This document shows positions 47,022 through 59,319 of a DNA stretch of 64,000 bases, piece after piece. The notes below the pieces were generated by a model. It had not been told where the DNA came from. It worked only from the letters and a program-made list of their open reading frames with translations, and did no database searches. The position numbers and the translations under genes were made by a program. Origin of the DNA: Artemisia argyi (taxonomy: Eukaryota; Streptophyta; Magnoliopsida; Asterales; Asteraceae); NCBI GenBank assembly GCA_030686995.1, contig CM060695.1, positions 96,996,871-97,060,870 on the forward strand, read 5' to 3'. Position 1 is the first letter of the stretch, and the number at the start of each line of letters is the position of its first letter.

Positions 47022-50000
47022 TGTCACACCCCCAAAATACCTGAATGGCAGCGGAATGGAATACCTGAGGGTGTAACGGATCATAGCACACAAACAAGGA
47101 TATATTGAATGACCTAAAGTGTCGTTTTAAAAATACGTCGTTTGATTCATTCAAAGTATTCAGAGTTATAAAGACATACGTCCCAAAAGTTGGAAAAGTT
47201 TACGGAAACAAGTTTAATACAATCAAACGACATTTTGACCATAAGTGCAAGAAAGTCCGAATGAGCCGCGTCATCCATGTTACACAAAATGACTCCATGC
47301 ATGCCATGAGAATATGCCTTAGTTACCTGAGAAATACATTGCGAAAACGGTCAACATAAAGTTGGTGAATAATCATAGGTTTATAAGTAATTCGTAAGTA
47401 CGTAAACCACAAGTATATCGTAAAGTGACAAATTGTCAAAAAGTAACATTGTCTCTTAAGCTCATGACCCCGAAGCTAGACGTACTAAAATATGCCCCAA
47501 AGGAGTGTTTACCAGACACTCGTACTATATTAGACATGAAATGCATTCGTTTTCCTTATGGAGCAACCCAAACACGAATGGAGGCGTCACCCTCGATAGA
47601 TCTATCCACTCACTCTCGCTTGACAATATAATTAACGGTCCATGATAATAAAGGGGACTTGAAGTGGTAGTACTAGCAACTTAAGCAATGTACGGAATTT
47701 AATACTTGGGCATGTACAAAAATAATTATGCAATGTATTCTCCCCCGTGGGATTTAAAATCAAATAAGTACTAAAAACGGGGCTATGAGAACTCACCTCG
47801 AAAGGATGGTACAACGAAGGTACAATGATGTAAAAGTAGTCGGGACAATGAGGCGCGAACACTAGCCGCAACCTAAATGAATAATCGCGATCTAATTAAG
47901 ATCAAGCCGTAATGTAATGAATGCACATGCACATGATACCTATACCACTCATAATTTAGAAATACTAGTTATCGTCATAGTAAAATAGTTTCCATACTTA
48001 GGAAAAATAAGTCCTTATATAAAAGTATATAACTTGTCGTACTATCTCGTATGAAAGTGTTAGTGTTACATTCTTTGTATCGAAAACCTTGAAATAACGT
48101 CGTTAAGTCGTATAAATATTCTCTTGAGTCATACGTATTCATTTGATAAGAAAATAGTCGTTAGTAATATTTCTAGAAAATATACCACTTAGTGCGTATG
48201 TTATTATTTTTATTTGTGTCAATATATATATATATATATATATATAGTTTGACAATGTTAAAATGGGTATAACTTGGTCGTTTTAAGCTCGTTTTCCTTG
48301 TTCTTTATGTCCATGGATTCGTCTTTGTATATACTAATATATTTTTGATAACTCGGCTCCTTTAGGTTACGTTTAACACCTCTTTTTACCCGTTGAAATC
48401 TGCCAAACAGCAAGCAGTTTTGTAAAAATAGTTTTCGTTAAATTTGCAAAAATCATAACTCCTTCGTTATAAGCTTGTTTTAATCCATTCTTTCGCCTAA
48501 AGTTTCGTTTTTGAATGTATTTTCTAAATATTTGGTCAAAACTTAGTCACCATCTACTGATTTTCCCACGAAATGAAAATAGGGACAGTAGGTATTTCAA
48601 ATGTTTCAAAAACCATTTTCAAGTCTCCAAACTAGTTCTAACCTCAATCAAACCACTTTCAAACACCACAAAGCTAGTCTAATCCTACCATACACCTTCT
48701 TAAGGTGTCATGGGTCCTTAAACATCATCAATCCACTAGGTCTAACAAGGGTTTCTTATGTGTCCATTTCTAGGGCTCAAAGTTGAGTATATACAAAATA
48801 GAGTGGTATGAACCATTATATGCATGAGTTCTTGTAAGAAAAATATATAAACATGGTAATAACTTATAAAAATCATAAAAATGAGTTTGTTAACTTACTT
48901 GAAGGTTTAGGGAGTTTGGATGATAAAAACCTACTAATCCTTGAGTTTTTATTTCAAAACTCCAACAAGGATGACTATATGAACAAGTTTATACCTAGAT
49001 CTTGTAAAATTTGTTGTTCTTGATCCTTGACCACCCTTGGTCGATTACACCTTAAGAGAAAATGAGAGAAAAGTTTGCTTGAGCTAGTAAAATGATTTTT
49101 GTGATAAAAATGGATGAAAAGGTGCATTTTATACTTAGGAGACAATTGTTAGGTGGTAATAAATTTGGTTGGTGTAGTTTCAATGTATTAAGACCATTGG
49201 GGGGGGGGGGGTTGGCTGGCCCAAAAAGGAGGGAAAGGGGGGGGGGGTTGTCTTTGGGTTTAATTAAAAAGTTAGTAGTAGTATTATGTAGTAATGTTAG
49301 TTTTAGGTTTAATCGGGTACCGGGTTTGTTAGAAATAAATTTTATTGAAGTTATTCGGGACGTAATAAAGTCGTAAAAACTGTAAAAATATGTCGGGTAC
49401 AAGTACGGAGAGTTTGGGTGATTATTGTTTAATTTTTGTGAAAACCGTCGTTATTAAGTTAAACGTACGATACGTAATAAATAAATTTCCAAAATACCGG
49501 GTAAATTAATATTACAATTTTTATATTATAAAAATGAGTATAAAAATATATTGGGATCATAGTCGGGAGTGTCGGACATGTTAGACACTTTTATAGTTCG
49601 CGTATTAGCGTTTATTAAAATAAACGTACGTAAATCGTTAATTGTACCAAAAGTATAAATTTAATTATCCTACGAGTGGAATAGCATGCAAGTGCCCTAA
49701 TGATGATGTGCAGACTATTTCTAGTCCGTATGAAATGTCCCTGATAATAATGCATGAATTCGCTCCTGAACCAATACGGTTACGCGAATTTGAACACTCG
49801 TAAACTAAATTTACGACGACATGAGTAATGCACGTGAATAGTGGTTTCCTCTCGGAAATGAATAGTGTCAAGTGAATAGTAAAATTTCTGAATGTGTCTC
49901 GGAATGTCAAATTGACCTAAAAAACGATGAATAGTAAAACGATGAATAGTGATCGATGAATAGTAATTTGTGAATAGTAGAATGTCGAAGTTTGGAAAAT

Positions 50001-50025
50001 TGACCTGAAATTGTGGGTTGTGACA
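47022..50025 (-). repeat. 3' LTR of element D
   Basis: 3004 bp. Contains a (TA)12-13 microsatellite at about 48221-48246, TATA box TATAAAAT at 49126-49133 (minus), two G-homopolymers at 49199-49211 and 49238-49247, and many TGAATAGT octamers at 49835-49980. The ORFs in it recur in the other LTR but have no domains. Confidence 0.93.
49835..49980. repeat. TGAATAGT octamer cluster in LTR D
   Basis: About eight copies of TGAATAGT, irregularly spaced, in the first 200 bp of U3 (element sense). The other LTR (59144-59275) has one unit fewer. Possible enhancer-like or transcription-factor array; function unknown. Confidence 0.65.
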
Positions 50026-50059
50026 GTCGCCCATCCAAAAAGGAATTCAGTCCCTGAAT
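50026..50059 (-). promoter_or_regulatory. Polypurine-like tract of element D
   Basis: Between the pol stop and the LTR the minus strand reads AATTCCTTTTTGGATGGGCGAC, directly before TGTCACAACCC. GGATGGGCGAC is the only purine-rich stretch next to the LTR and so the likely plus-strand primer site, though it is weak. Confidence 0.5.
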
Positions 50060-53000
50060 TCAGTTAGTGTTGGTCTCGGTAATAGGCTCGGTGAAAAGTT
50101 GTGGATACTTGCGTCGCATTTGGTCTTCTCGTTCCCAAGTAAACTCGGGTCCTCTTCGAAAATTCCAGCGAACCTTCACGATCGGAATTCGACTTTGTTT
50201 CAACTGTTTGATCTCGCGATCCATTATTTCAACTGGTTCTTCCACAAAGTTAAGCTTGTCATCGAGTTGTATTTCTTCTAATGGTATAATGGCAGACTCG
50301 TCCGAAAGACATTTCTTGAGGTTCGAAACATGAAATGTGTTGTGTACGTTGCTAAGTTCTAATGGAAGTTCAAGTTTGTAAGCTACTGGACCAATCCTTT
50401 CCAGTATCTTAAACGGACCAATGTATATCGGATTCAACTTCCCGCATTTTCCAAATCGTATCACGCCCTTCCAAGGCGAGACTTTCAACATAACTTTGCC
50501 TCCGACCTGAAATTCCAATGGTTTGCGTCGAACATCTGCGTAGCTTTTCTGTCGACTTCTAGCAGTTTCGAGTCTCTCTCGAATCTGAATTATCTTTTCT
50601 GTTGTTTCTTGTACCATTTCCGGGCCAGTACATTGTACTTCACCAACTTCGGCCCAACAAACTGGAGATCGACACTTACGACCATAAAGTGCCTCGAATG
50701 GTGCAACCTTTATGCTTGAATGGTAGCTGTTGTTATAGGAAAACTCGATCAACGGCAAATGGTTAGCCCAACCATTTCCAAAGTCAATCACACATGCTCG
50801 CAGCATGTCCTCAAGTGTCTGAATAGTTCTCTCGCTCTGACCATCGGTCTGAGGATGGTAAGCAGTGCTCATGTCTAACTTGGATCCAAAAGAATCTTGT
50901 AATGACCGCCAAAAGTTTGAAGTAAAACGACTATCTCTGTCAGAAATGATGGAAACTGGTGCACCGTGTCTTGAGACTATTTCCTTGACATAAAGTCTAG
51001 CAAGTTGTTCCATAGAATAAGTCTCTCTAATGGGTATGAAATGTGCTGATTTGGTAAGACGATCAACAATTACCCAAATAGCATCGAAACCTCCTGACGT
51101 CTTTGGAAGTTTAGTGACAAAGTCCATAGCAATACGTTCCCACTTCCATTGTGGAATTTCTGGTTGTTGAAGTAACCCTGACGGTTTCTGGTACTCGGCT
51201 TTCACTTTAGCACAAGTAAGTCATTTGCTGACGTACGTAGCTATTTCTGCTTTCATGTTCGGCCACCAATAAAGCTTTTTGAGATCCTGATACATCTTAT
51301 CAGAACCTGGATGAATAGAGTACTTCGACTTGTGTGATTCATGCATAATCAATTCTCGCACTCCACCATAGAGTGGTATCCAACTTCGGTCCTTGAAGCA
51401 TAACACTCCATCTGATCTCTTTACAAAGCCATTTTCGCTTTCTGGCATACCATAAAGTTTCTCATGTGGTCGATTTTCTTCCTTGAGAGCCTCAATCTGA
51501 GCTTCTAAAATTTTTGATGGTAATGGCGAAATGATAGTCATTCCCAATGACCTAACTCTCAAAGGTTTGAGTCGTTCTTTTCGGCTAAGTGCATCTGCTA
51601 CAACATTTGCTTTCCCTGGGTGATATCGGATTTCACAATCGTAATCACTCAACAACTCTAGCCAACAACGTTGTCTCATGTTGAGTTCCTTCTGATCAAG
51701 TATATGCTGTAAGCTCTTGTGGTCGGTAAAAATTACGCACTTGGTACCATAAAGGTAGTGTCTCCAAATCTTGAGTGCAAAAACTACCGCACCCAACTCC
51801 AAGTCGTGCGTAGTGTAATTCTTCTCGTGTATCTTAAGCTGTCTAGATGCATAAGCTATCACCTTCTCATTTTGCATTAGCACAGCTCCAAGTCCTTGAT
51901 GCGAAGCATCGCAATATACCACAAAGTTCTCAATACCTTCAGGTAGTGACAAAATCGGTGCGCTACAAAGCTTTTGTTTCAATAATTGAAATGCGGACTC
52001 TTGTTTCTCTCCCCACTCGTACTTTTCATTCTTTTGTGTCAGCTTTGTCAATGACTTCGCTATCTTAGAAAACCCTTCGATAAATCTTTTGTAATATCCG
52101 GCAAGTCCTAGGAATTGACGAATTTCCGTAGGAGACTTGGGCGTAGCCCAATCCTTAACTGCCTCGATCTTTGCCGGGTCGACTTGTAAACCTTGGCTAT
52201 CAATAACATGGCCAAGAAATTGAACTCTTCGTATCCAAAAATCACACTTAGAAAATTTGGCATACAATTGCTCCTTCTTGAGTAGTTCCAGTATTGTTCT
52301 GAGGTGTTCTTCGTGATCTTCCTTACTCTTGGAATAAATCAAGATGTCGTCAATGAATACGATCACAAACTTATCGAGATACGGTTTGCACACCCTATTC
52401 ATGAGATCCATAAATACCGCAGGTGCGTTGGTTAATCCAAAAGGCATCACTTGAAACTCATAATGACCATAGCGTGTTCTAAATGCCGTCTTCGGGATAT
52501 CCTCTTCCCGAACTTTAAGTTGATGGTAACCGGATCTTAAATCAATCTTGGAATAAAAACTAGAACCTTGTAACTGGTCGAACAAGTCGTCGATTCTGGG
52601 GAGTGGATAACGGTTCTTCACCGTTAACTTGTTTAGCTCACGATAGTCGATGCACATTCTGAAAGTTCCGTCCTTCTTTTTCACAAACAAAACCGGCGCT
52701 CCCCAAGGCGAGGAACTCGGTCTAATGAATCCTTTGTCCAAGAGTTCTTGTAATTGATTTGACAATTCTTGCATCTCCGAAGGTGCAAGTCTATACGGTG
52801 CTCGTGCAATTGGTGCAGCTCTTGGCACTAATTCGATTTGAAACTCGACTTGGCGTGTAGGCGGAAGTCCTGGCAATTCTTTCGGAAAAACCTCTTGAAA
52901 TTCCTTAACAATTGGCACATCCTCAAGTCGTTTCTCATCCGACTTCTTCTCCGTGATGTGAGCCAAGAATGCATAACAACCCTTCTTTATGTACTTCTCG

Positions 53001-54652
53001 GTTTTAATGCATGATATAATACTGAGTCTAGTTCCACTTCGCTCTCCACGAACAACCAAAGTTTCATCGTTATAAGGAAGGTGAACAACTTTCTCATCAC
53101 AAATAATTCTCGCTCGATGCCGAGATAACCAATCCATACCGATAACAACGTCGAAACTTCCAAGTTCTACGGGCATAAGGTCTATATTGAATGGGTGGTT
53201 TAGGAAATTTATAGTGCAACCACGAACAATGGTGTTGGTGTTAACTAAAGACCCATCGGCTAATTCAACGATATAGGAAGTGTCTAATGGGGTTGGTTCT
53301 ATGTTAAGTAAAGGTGCAAATGCAATAGAAACAAAACTCCTATCCGCTCCTGAATCAAATAAAATGGATGCATAACGATTATTAACGAGGAACGTACCCG
53401 CAACAACATTCGGGTCCTCTTTGACATCATCTCCTCCCATAACATAAGCTCTTCCTCGAGCTCTTCCATCTTGATTTCCAGTTCCTTGATTCTTCTTCTG
53501 TAGGCACTCACCCCTAAAATGTCCAATTTCTCCACAGCCAAAACATGTTACAGGTGGCTTCTGATTGTCACCCAAAGTTGGAAATTTGCAATCTTTGATG
53601 TGATGACCAACCTTCTTGCAGTTACCACATGTATTTGGGCAACGTCCAGGGTTATGATGCTTCTGACACCTTTCGCACTTGGGTAAATGACCCTCATATC
53701 CTTTCCTTTCAGTCGGTCCTGCAGCATAGGCCTTTGCCACTTCTTGCCTCTTAGGTGGCGGCTGAATAGCGTTTCTACCTTGGTTGTAATCAAACCTTCT
53801 CTTGTTGTTGTTGTTATTGTTTGGATTGTTGTTTCGGTTATTGGGGTAGTTGCGGTTCCGATTGTTGTTATAGTTGTTGTTGTTTCGAGTGTTGGTGTAG
53901 TTGGTGTTGTTTGGACGGTTATTGTTGTTGACAGTAGATTTTCCTTTTACCACTTGGACCATGAGTTTCTGAGTTATACGAATAGCCTCTTCCATCGATT
54001 GAGGATCAAAAGAAATCACATCTCCTCGAACACTTTCAGGCAATCCACCAACAAAGTTTTCCATCTTTTTCTCATCGTCGGGAACCATAGTTGGACATAG
54101 TGCAGCCAACTCCTGAAACCTTCTGAAATAGGTCTCGATGTCATCACCTTTAGTCACAAGCCCATAGAATTCTGTTTCCAATTTCTGTATCTCAGTACGA
54201 GGGCAAAACTTTTTAGACATCAGTTTCTTGAATTCCTCCCAAGTGAGCTTGTAAGCATTCTCCATGCCAATCGGCTGAGCATACGAATTCCACCAAGACA
54301 TAGCTTCATCAAGAAGCATACCTGTAGAAAATTTTACCTTGCTGACGTCCGGGCATCCGCACATAAGGAATACATTCTCAGTCTTTTCAAACCAGCGGAT
54401 CAAAGCAACCGCTCCTTCAGTGCCCTTAAACTTGATAGGATCACTAATCTTGAAATCTTTCCATGTACATTCACGCCTAACAGCAGTTGGTTCAACTGCC
54501 CCTGTATTAGAAGCAGTCTCAGCAGCCCTAGCAGCAACCTCAGCTCTCTCAATCTCTAGAGCTTCTGCAATACTATCCCTGACCAACTTGCGGATAGCGG
54601 CTTGTGTCATAGCGGGTGTTTCTGGTGCAGTCTTATTTTTCCTTGGTGCCAT
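50060..54652 (-). pseudogene. Gag-pol polyprotein of element D, one in-frame stop
   Basis: ATG 54652 ([11 protein letters not shown]), 1530 codons. Gag ([30 protein letters not shown]), an Asn-rich linker (about 53800-53930), three zinc knuckles ([41 protein letters not shown]; 53500-53690), protease [12 protein letters not shown] (about 53345), RT ([28 protein letters not shown] near 52345), RNase H ([13 protein letters not shown] near 51910), integrase ([34 protein letters not shown]) and a degenerate chromodomain-like end ([18 protein letters not shown]). A TGA at 51221-51223 replaces the first Cys of the integrase HHCC zinc motif and splits the frame into 1143 and about 386 codons; there is no frameshift. 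Without the stop it would be a complete Tekay-type polyprotein. Confidence 0.93.
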
Positions 54653-54717
54653 ATTTCTGATAAATCACAATGGAAATAACAATGAGAAAAATCATAATAG
54701 AAATAGTCATCGAACCA

Positions 54718-54960
54718 AAGGTATACACCCACAACATGTATAAATATATACAATCACAACAAGTATAAATACAACCATGACATGTACGAATACAACCACA
54801 ATCTGTCTAGATATCACCACGACAAGTATATATACAACCACAACCTGTACCAACACAACCACGGCATGTATAGATACAACCATAATCTGTCTAGATATGA
54901 CAACAATAAAGAGCAACCACGAAACATCATAAATATAATCACAACTCATGAATATAATAC
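54718..54960. repeat. Minisatellite in the leader of element D
   Basis: About ten imperfect units of some 20 bp of the type ACAACCAYRACMTGTATARAT between the extra ORF and gag. It is open on both strands but the translation is just the repeat (e.g. YNHNLSRY), so non-coding. Confidence 0.75.
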
Positions 54961-55136
54961 ATGAAAATTTCGGCCTACTTGGACCGATATAATATATAGC
55001 ACAACATTTCCAACATAGTAGAGTCGCACTTGATATATTTGTTTGTACAACAACCAAAAGACTACAAGTTCTTGAACTATGTCCCACATCCCGGGACTAG
55101 GAAAATAATAAAAGCTAATATAATACCAGTCTACGT

Positions 55137-56090
55137 CTAGGCTCCTCCAGGTGCTCTAGATGGTCCAGGCTCTCCCCTCAAGCGGCGAATCTCACGATCC
55201 ATCGCAACCACGATCTCCTCTAAGTGCTGGACTCGTAACTGAAAAGAAGCATCTCTACGCTCCAATACAACTAACCTCTCTCGAAGCAATGCCAACTGGT
55301 CTACCTGCTCCCACTGAGTCTCCTGTGTCGCCTGAGCTCTATCTCGAATCTCAGGTAGCTCATCTCTAAGTAGATCAATCTGCTCCTGGTGACTCAACTG
55401 TCGTGCCTCGAGTCCATGGTAAGACATATCAATACCAACCCTGCCCTGAATCAAATCCTCAACCTGCTCCTCGACAGCCTCAAGTCGAGTGGTAATAATC
55501 TCATCAACTCTGTACCCCAACCTATCAACTTGCTCCTGCTGAGCACCTAACTGATCATCTAGTGTAACGGCTGTAGGATCCCTAGCTGCAGCCGCTCTCG
55601 AACTCTCACCTATGTGGTATACTGGTGGTGGTGAAAGGTCAGTAGTCTCGGTAGTAGGTGAATCTGGGGTGGTAAGCCTTGCACGCTTCCTGAGCGGCAA
55701 GAGTGAGGTAGGTACAGGAGTAGTAGTGGGTATGGCTGGTGGTGGTAGTGTAGGCACAGTAGGACTAGGGAGACTCCTATAAGTAGATGTAGCTGGGCGA
55801 ACCCTCTTCCTAGCAACCTGAATAGTCTTACTCCTAGGAAACATAAGTCTCGGTTCGGAAGAAGTAGTAGTAGTAGTAGGTGATGGTATGTCAGTGGGTA
55901 CAGTAGGATGGACATGGGGAGTAGGAGCCGTCTCCTCCTCCTCGAAAGGCTCGGTATCATCATCTGACGCCAAAAGTGGCAACTCAGGTGTAGGAGAAAC
56001 AAATGGTGAAACAGCAGTGGAGGACACAGAGCCCTCATCATCAGAGTCTAATATAGTGTAAAGTATGACAGTGTTTGGATTCGAAGACAT
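55137..56090 (-). CDS. Extra ORF upstream of gag in element D (unknown function)
   Basis: 317 codons starting about 155 bp after the PBS, intact. The first 60 residues are acidic/Ser-rich (DSDDEGSVSS, DDDTEPFEEEE), followed by a Thr/Pro-rich region, two basic patches (ARKRVRP; LRKRARLTTP, which look like nuclear localisation signals), and YHIGESSRAAAAR. The last 140 residues (TLDDQLGAQQEQVDRLGYR to EIVVAMDREIRRLRGEP) have heptad-like Leu/Gln/Glu repeats, almost certainly a coiled coil. From memory, similar GESSxAAAAR-plus-coiled-coil ORFs precede gag in many Asteraceae Tekay elements. It could modulate particle assembly or nuclear import; no evidence for either. Confidence 0.75.
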   Translation of the reverse strand: MSSNPNTVILYTILDSDDEGSVSSTAVSPFVSPTPELPLLASDDDTEPFEEEETAPTPHVHPTVPTDIPSPTTTTTSSEPRLMFPRSKTIQVARKRVRPATSTYRSLPSPTVPTLPPPAIPTTTPVPTSLLPLRKRARLTTPDSPTTETTDLSPPPVYHIGESSRAAAARDPTAVTLDDQLGAQQEQVDRLGYRVDEIITTRLEAVEEQVEDLIQGRVGIDMSYHGLEARQLSHQEQIDLLRDELPEIRDRAQATQETQWEQVDQLALLRERLVVLERRDASFQLRVQHLEEIVVAMDREIRRLRGEPGPSRAPGGA

Positions 56091-56244
56091 GACTCTGTGA
56101 TAATCAAGGTGAAATAAAAATAAATAACTCGTAAAATGGAATCACCAAATAAGTAAATATGCACTTATGATGAAATGATAATATGCTATGATGGTGTGGT
56201 TATAGTCTAGGGTCCATGATGCAACCTAGTTCGCTATAACCTTA

Positions 56245-56256
56245 GCTCTGATACCA
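56245..56256 (-). promoter_or_regulatory. Primer-binding site of element D
   Basis: TGGTATCAGAGC on the minus strand, three bases after the LTR end, complementary to initiator tRNA-Met. It fixes the minus orientation. Confidence 0.92.
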
Positions 56257-56259
56257 ATC

Positions 56260-57457
56260 TGTCACACCCCCAAAATACCTGAATGGCAGCGGAATGGAAT
56301 ACCTGAGGGTGTAACGGATCATAGCACACAAACAAGGATATATTGAACGACCTAAAGTGTCGTTTTAAAAATACGTCGTTTGATTCATTCAAAGTATTCA
56401 GAGTTATAAAGACATAGGTCCCAAAAGTCGGAAAAGTTTACGGAAACAAGTTTAATACAATCAAACGACATTTTGACCATAAGTGCAAGAAAGTCCGAAT
56501 GAGCCGCGTCATCCATGTTACACAAAATGACTCCATGCATGCCATGAGAATATGCCTTAGTTACCTGAGAAATACACTGCGAAAACGGTCAACATAAAGT
56601 TGGTGAATAATCATAGGTTTATAAGTAATTCGTAAGTACGTAAACCACAAGTATATCGTAAAGTGACAAATTGTCAAAAAGTTACATTGTCTCTTAAGCT
56701 CATGACCCCGAAGCTAGACGTACTAAAATATGCCCCAAAGGAGTGTTTACCAGACACTCGTACTATATTAGACATGAAATGCATTCGTTTTCCTTATGGA
56801 GCAACCCAAACACGAATGGAGGCGTCACCCTCGATAGATCTATCCACTCACTCTCGCTTGGCAATATAATTAACGGTCCATGATAATAAAGGGGACTTGA
56901 AGTGGTAGTACTAGCAACTTAAGCAATGTACGGAATTTAATACTTGGGCATGTACAAAAATAATTGTGCAATGTATTCTCCCCCGTGGGATTTAAAATCA
57001 AATAAGTACTAAAAACGGGGCTATGAGAACTCACCTCGAAAGGATGGTACAACGAAGGTACAATGATGTAAAAGTAGTCGGGACAATGAGGCGCGAACAC
57101 TAGCCGCAACCTAAATGAATAATCGCCATCTAATTAAGATCAAGCCGTAATGTAATGAATGCACATGCACATGATACCTATACCACTCGTAATTTAGAAA
57201 TACTAGTTATCGTCATAGTAAAATAGTTTCCATACTTAGGAAAAATAAGTCCTTATATAGAAGTATATAACTTGTCGTACTATCTCGTATGAAAGTGTTA
57301 GTGTTACATTCTTTGTATCGAAAACCTTGAAATAACGTCGTTAAGTCGTATAAATATTCTCTTGAGTCATACGTATTCATTTGATAAGAAAATAGTCGTT
57401 AGTAATATTTCTAGAAAATATACCACTTAGTGCGTATGTTATTATTTTTATTTGTGT

Positions 57458-57543
<86 letters not shown>

Positions 57544-59319
57544 TGACAATGTTAAAATGGGTATAACTTGGTCGTTTTAAGCTCGTTTTCCTTGTTTTTT
57601 ATGTCCACGGATTCGTCTTTGTATATACTAATATATTTTTGATAACTCGGCTCCTTTAGGTTACGTTTAACACCTCTTTTTACCCGTTGAAATCTGCCAA
57701 ACACCAAGCAGTTTTGTAAAAATAGTTTTCGTCGTTAAATTTGCAAAAATCATAACTCCTTCGTTATAAGCTTGTTTTAATCCATTCTTTCACCTAAAGT
57801 TTCGTTTTTGAATGTATTTTCTAAATCTTTGGTCAAAACTTAGTCACCATCTACTGATTTTCGCACGAAATGAAAATAGGGACAGTAGGTATTTCAAATG
57901 TTTCAAAAACCATTTTCAAGTCTCCAAACTAGTTCTAACCTCAATCAAACCACTTTCAAACACCACAAAGCTAGTCTAATCCTACCATACACCTTCTTAA
58001 GGTGTCATGGGTCCTTAAACATCATCAATCCACTAGGTCTAACAAGGGTTTCTTATGTGTCCATTTCTAGGGCTCAAAGTTGAGTATATACAAAATAGAG
58101 TGGTATGAACCATTATATGCATGAGTTCTTGTAAGAAAAATATATAAACATGGTAATAACTTATAAAAATCATAAAAATGAGTTTGTTAACTTACTTGAA
58201 GGTTTAGGGAGTTTGGATGATAAAAACCTACTAATCCTTGAGTTTTTATTTCAAAACTCCAACAAGGATGACTATATGAACAAGTTTATACCTAGATCTT
58301 GTAAAATTTGTTGTTCTTGATCCTTGACCACCCTTGGTCGATTACACCTTAAGAGAAAATGAGAGAAAAGTTTGCTTGAGCTAGTAAAATGATTTTTGTG
58401 ATAAAAATGGATGAAAAGGTGCATTTTATACTTAGGAGACAATTGTTAGGTGGTAATAAATTTGGTTGGTGTAGTTTCAATGTATTAAGACCATGGGGGG
58501 GGGGGGGGGGGGGGGGGGGTTGGCCGGCCCAAAAAGGAGGGAAAGGGGGGGGGGGGTTGTCTTTGGGTTTAATTAAAAAGTTAGTAGTAGTATTATGTAG
58601 TAATGTTAGTTTTAGGTTTAATCGGGTACCGGGTTTGTTAGAAATAAATTTTATTGAAGTTATTTGGGACGTAATAAAGTCGTAAAAATTGTAAAAATAT
58701 GTCGGGTACAAGTACGGAGAGTTTGGGTGATTATTGTTTAATTTTTGTGAAAACCGTCGTTATTAAGTTAAACGTACGATACATAATAAATAAATTTCCA
58801 AAATACCGGGTAAATTAATATTACAATTTTTATATTATAAAAATGAGTATAAAAATATATTGGGATCATAGTCGGGAGTGTCGGACATGTTAGACACTTT
58901 TATAGTTCGCGTATTAGCGTTTATTAAAATAAACGTACGTAAATCGTTAATTGTACCAAAAGTATAAATTTAATTATCCTACGAGTGGAATAGCATGCAA
59001 GTGCCCTAATGATGATGTGCAGACTATTTCTAGTCCGTATGAAATGTCCCTGATAATAATGCATGAATTCGCTCCTGAACCAATACGGTTACGCGAATTT
59101 GAACACTCGTAAACTAAATTAACGACGACATGAGTAATGCACGTGAATAGTGGTTTCCTCTCGGAAATGAATAGTGTCAAGTGAATAGTAAAATTTCTGA
59201 ATGTGTCTCGGAATGTCAAATTGACCTCAAAAACGATGAATAGTGATCGATGAATAGTAATTTGTGAATAGTAGAATGTCGAAGTTTGGAAAAATGACCT
59301 GAAATTGTGGGTTGTGACA
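56260..59319 (-). repeat. 5' LTR of element D
   Basis: 3060 bp, nearly identical to 47022-50025. It differs mainly by a TA microsatellite of about 40 units (57461-57540, against about 12), a longer G tract (58496-58519), a three-base insertion near 57732, and one TGAATAGT unit fewer. TATA box at 58423-58430 (minus). Confidence 0.93.
57461..57540. repeat. (TA)40 microsatellite in the 5' LTR of D
   Basis: A pure TA run of about 80 bp. The sister LTR has about 25 bp at the same place, so the tract changed length after insertion. Confidence 0.95.

Larger units (their letters stand above)
47022..59319 (-). mobile_element. Ty3/gypsy element D, Tekay-like chromovirus, full length 12.3 kb
   Basis: LTRs at 47022-50025 and 56260-59319 begin TGTCACA and end TGTGACA, with a perfect 5-bp TSD TCGTA (47017-47021 and 59320-59324). 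Minus strand: 5' LTR, PBS, extra ORF (56090-55137), minisatellite leader, gag-pol (54652-50060), PPT, 3' LTR. By eye the LTRs differ at about one percent or less outside microsatellites, so it is the youngest element here. One in-frame stop in integrase is the only coding lesion seen. Confidence 0.94.

Noticed and set aside
49052..49402. ORFs in LTR D (also 47425-47631, 48601-48786 and their copies in the other LTR)
   Set aside because: Present in both LTRs only because the LTRs are duplicates; no domains, and they run through G-homopolymers.
53687..54100. 137-codon plus-strand ORF (Val/Ile-rich)
   Set aside because: Antisense of the Asn-rich gag linker of element D; composition explained by the opposite strand.
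54707..55087. 126-codon minus-strand ORF between the extra ORF and gag of D
   Set aside because: Mostly translated minisatellite (VVVISRQIVVV repeats).
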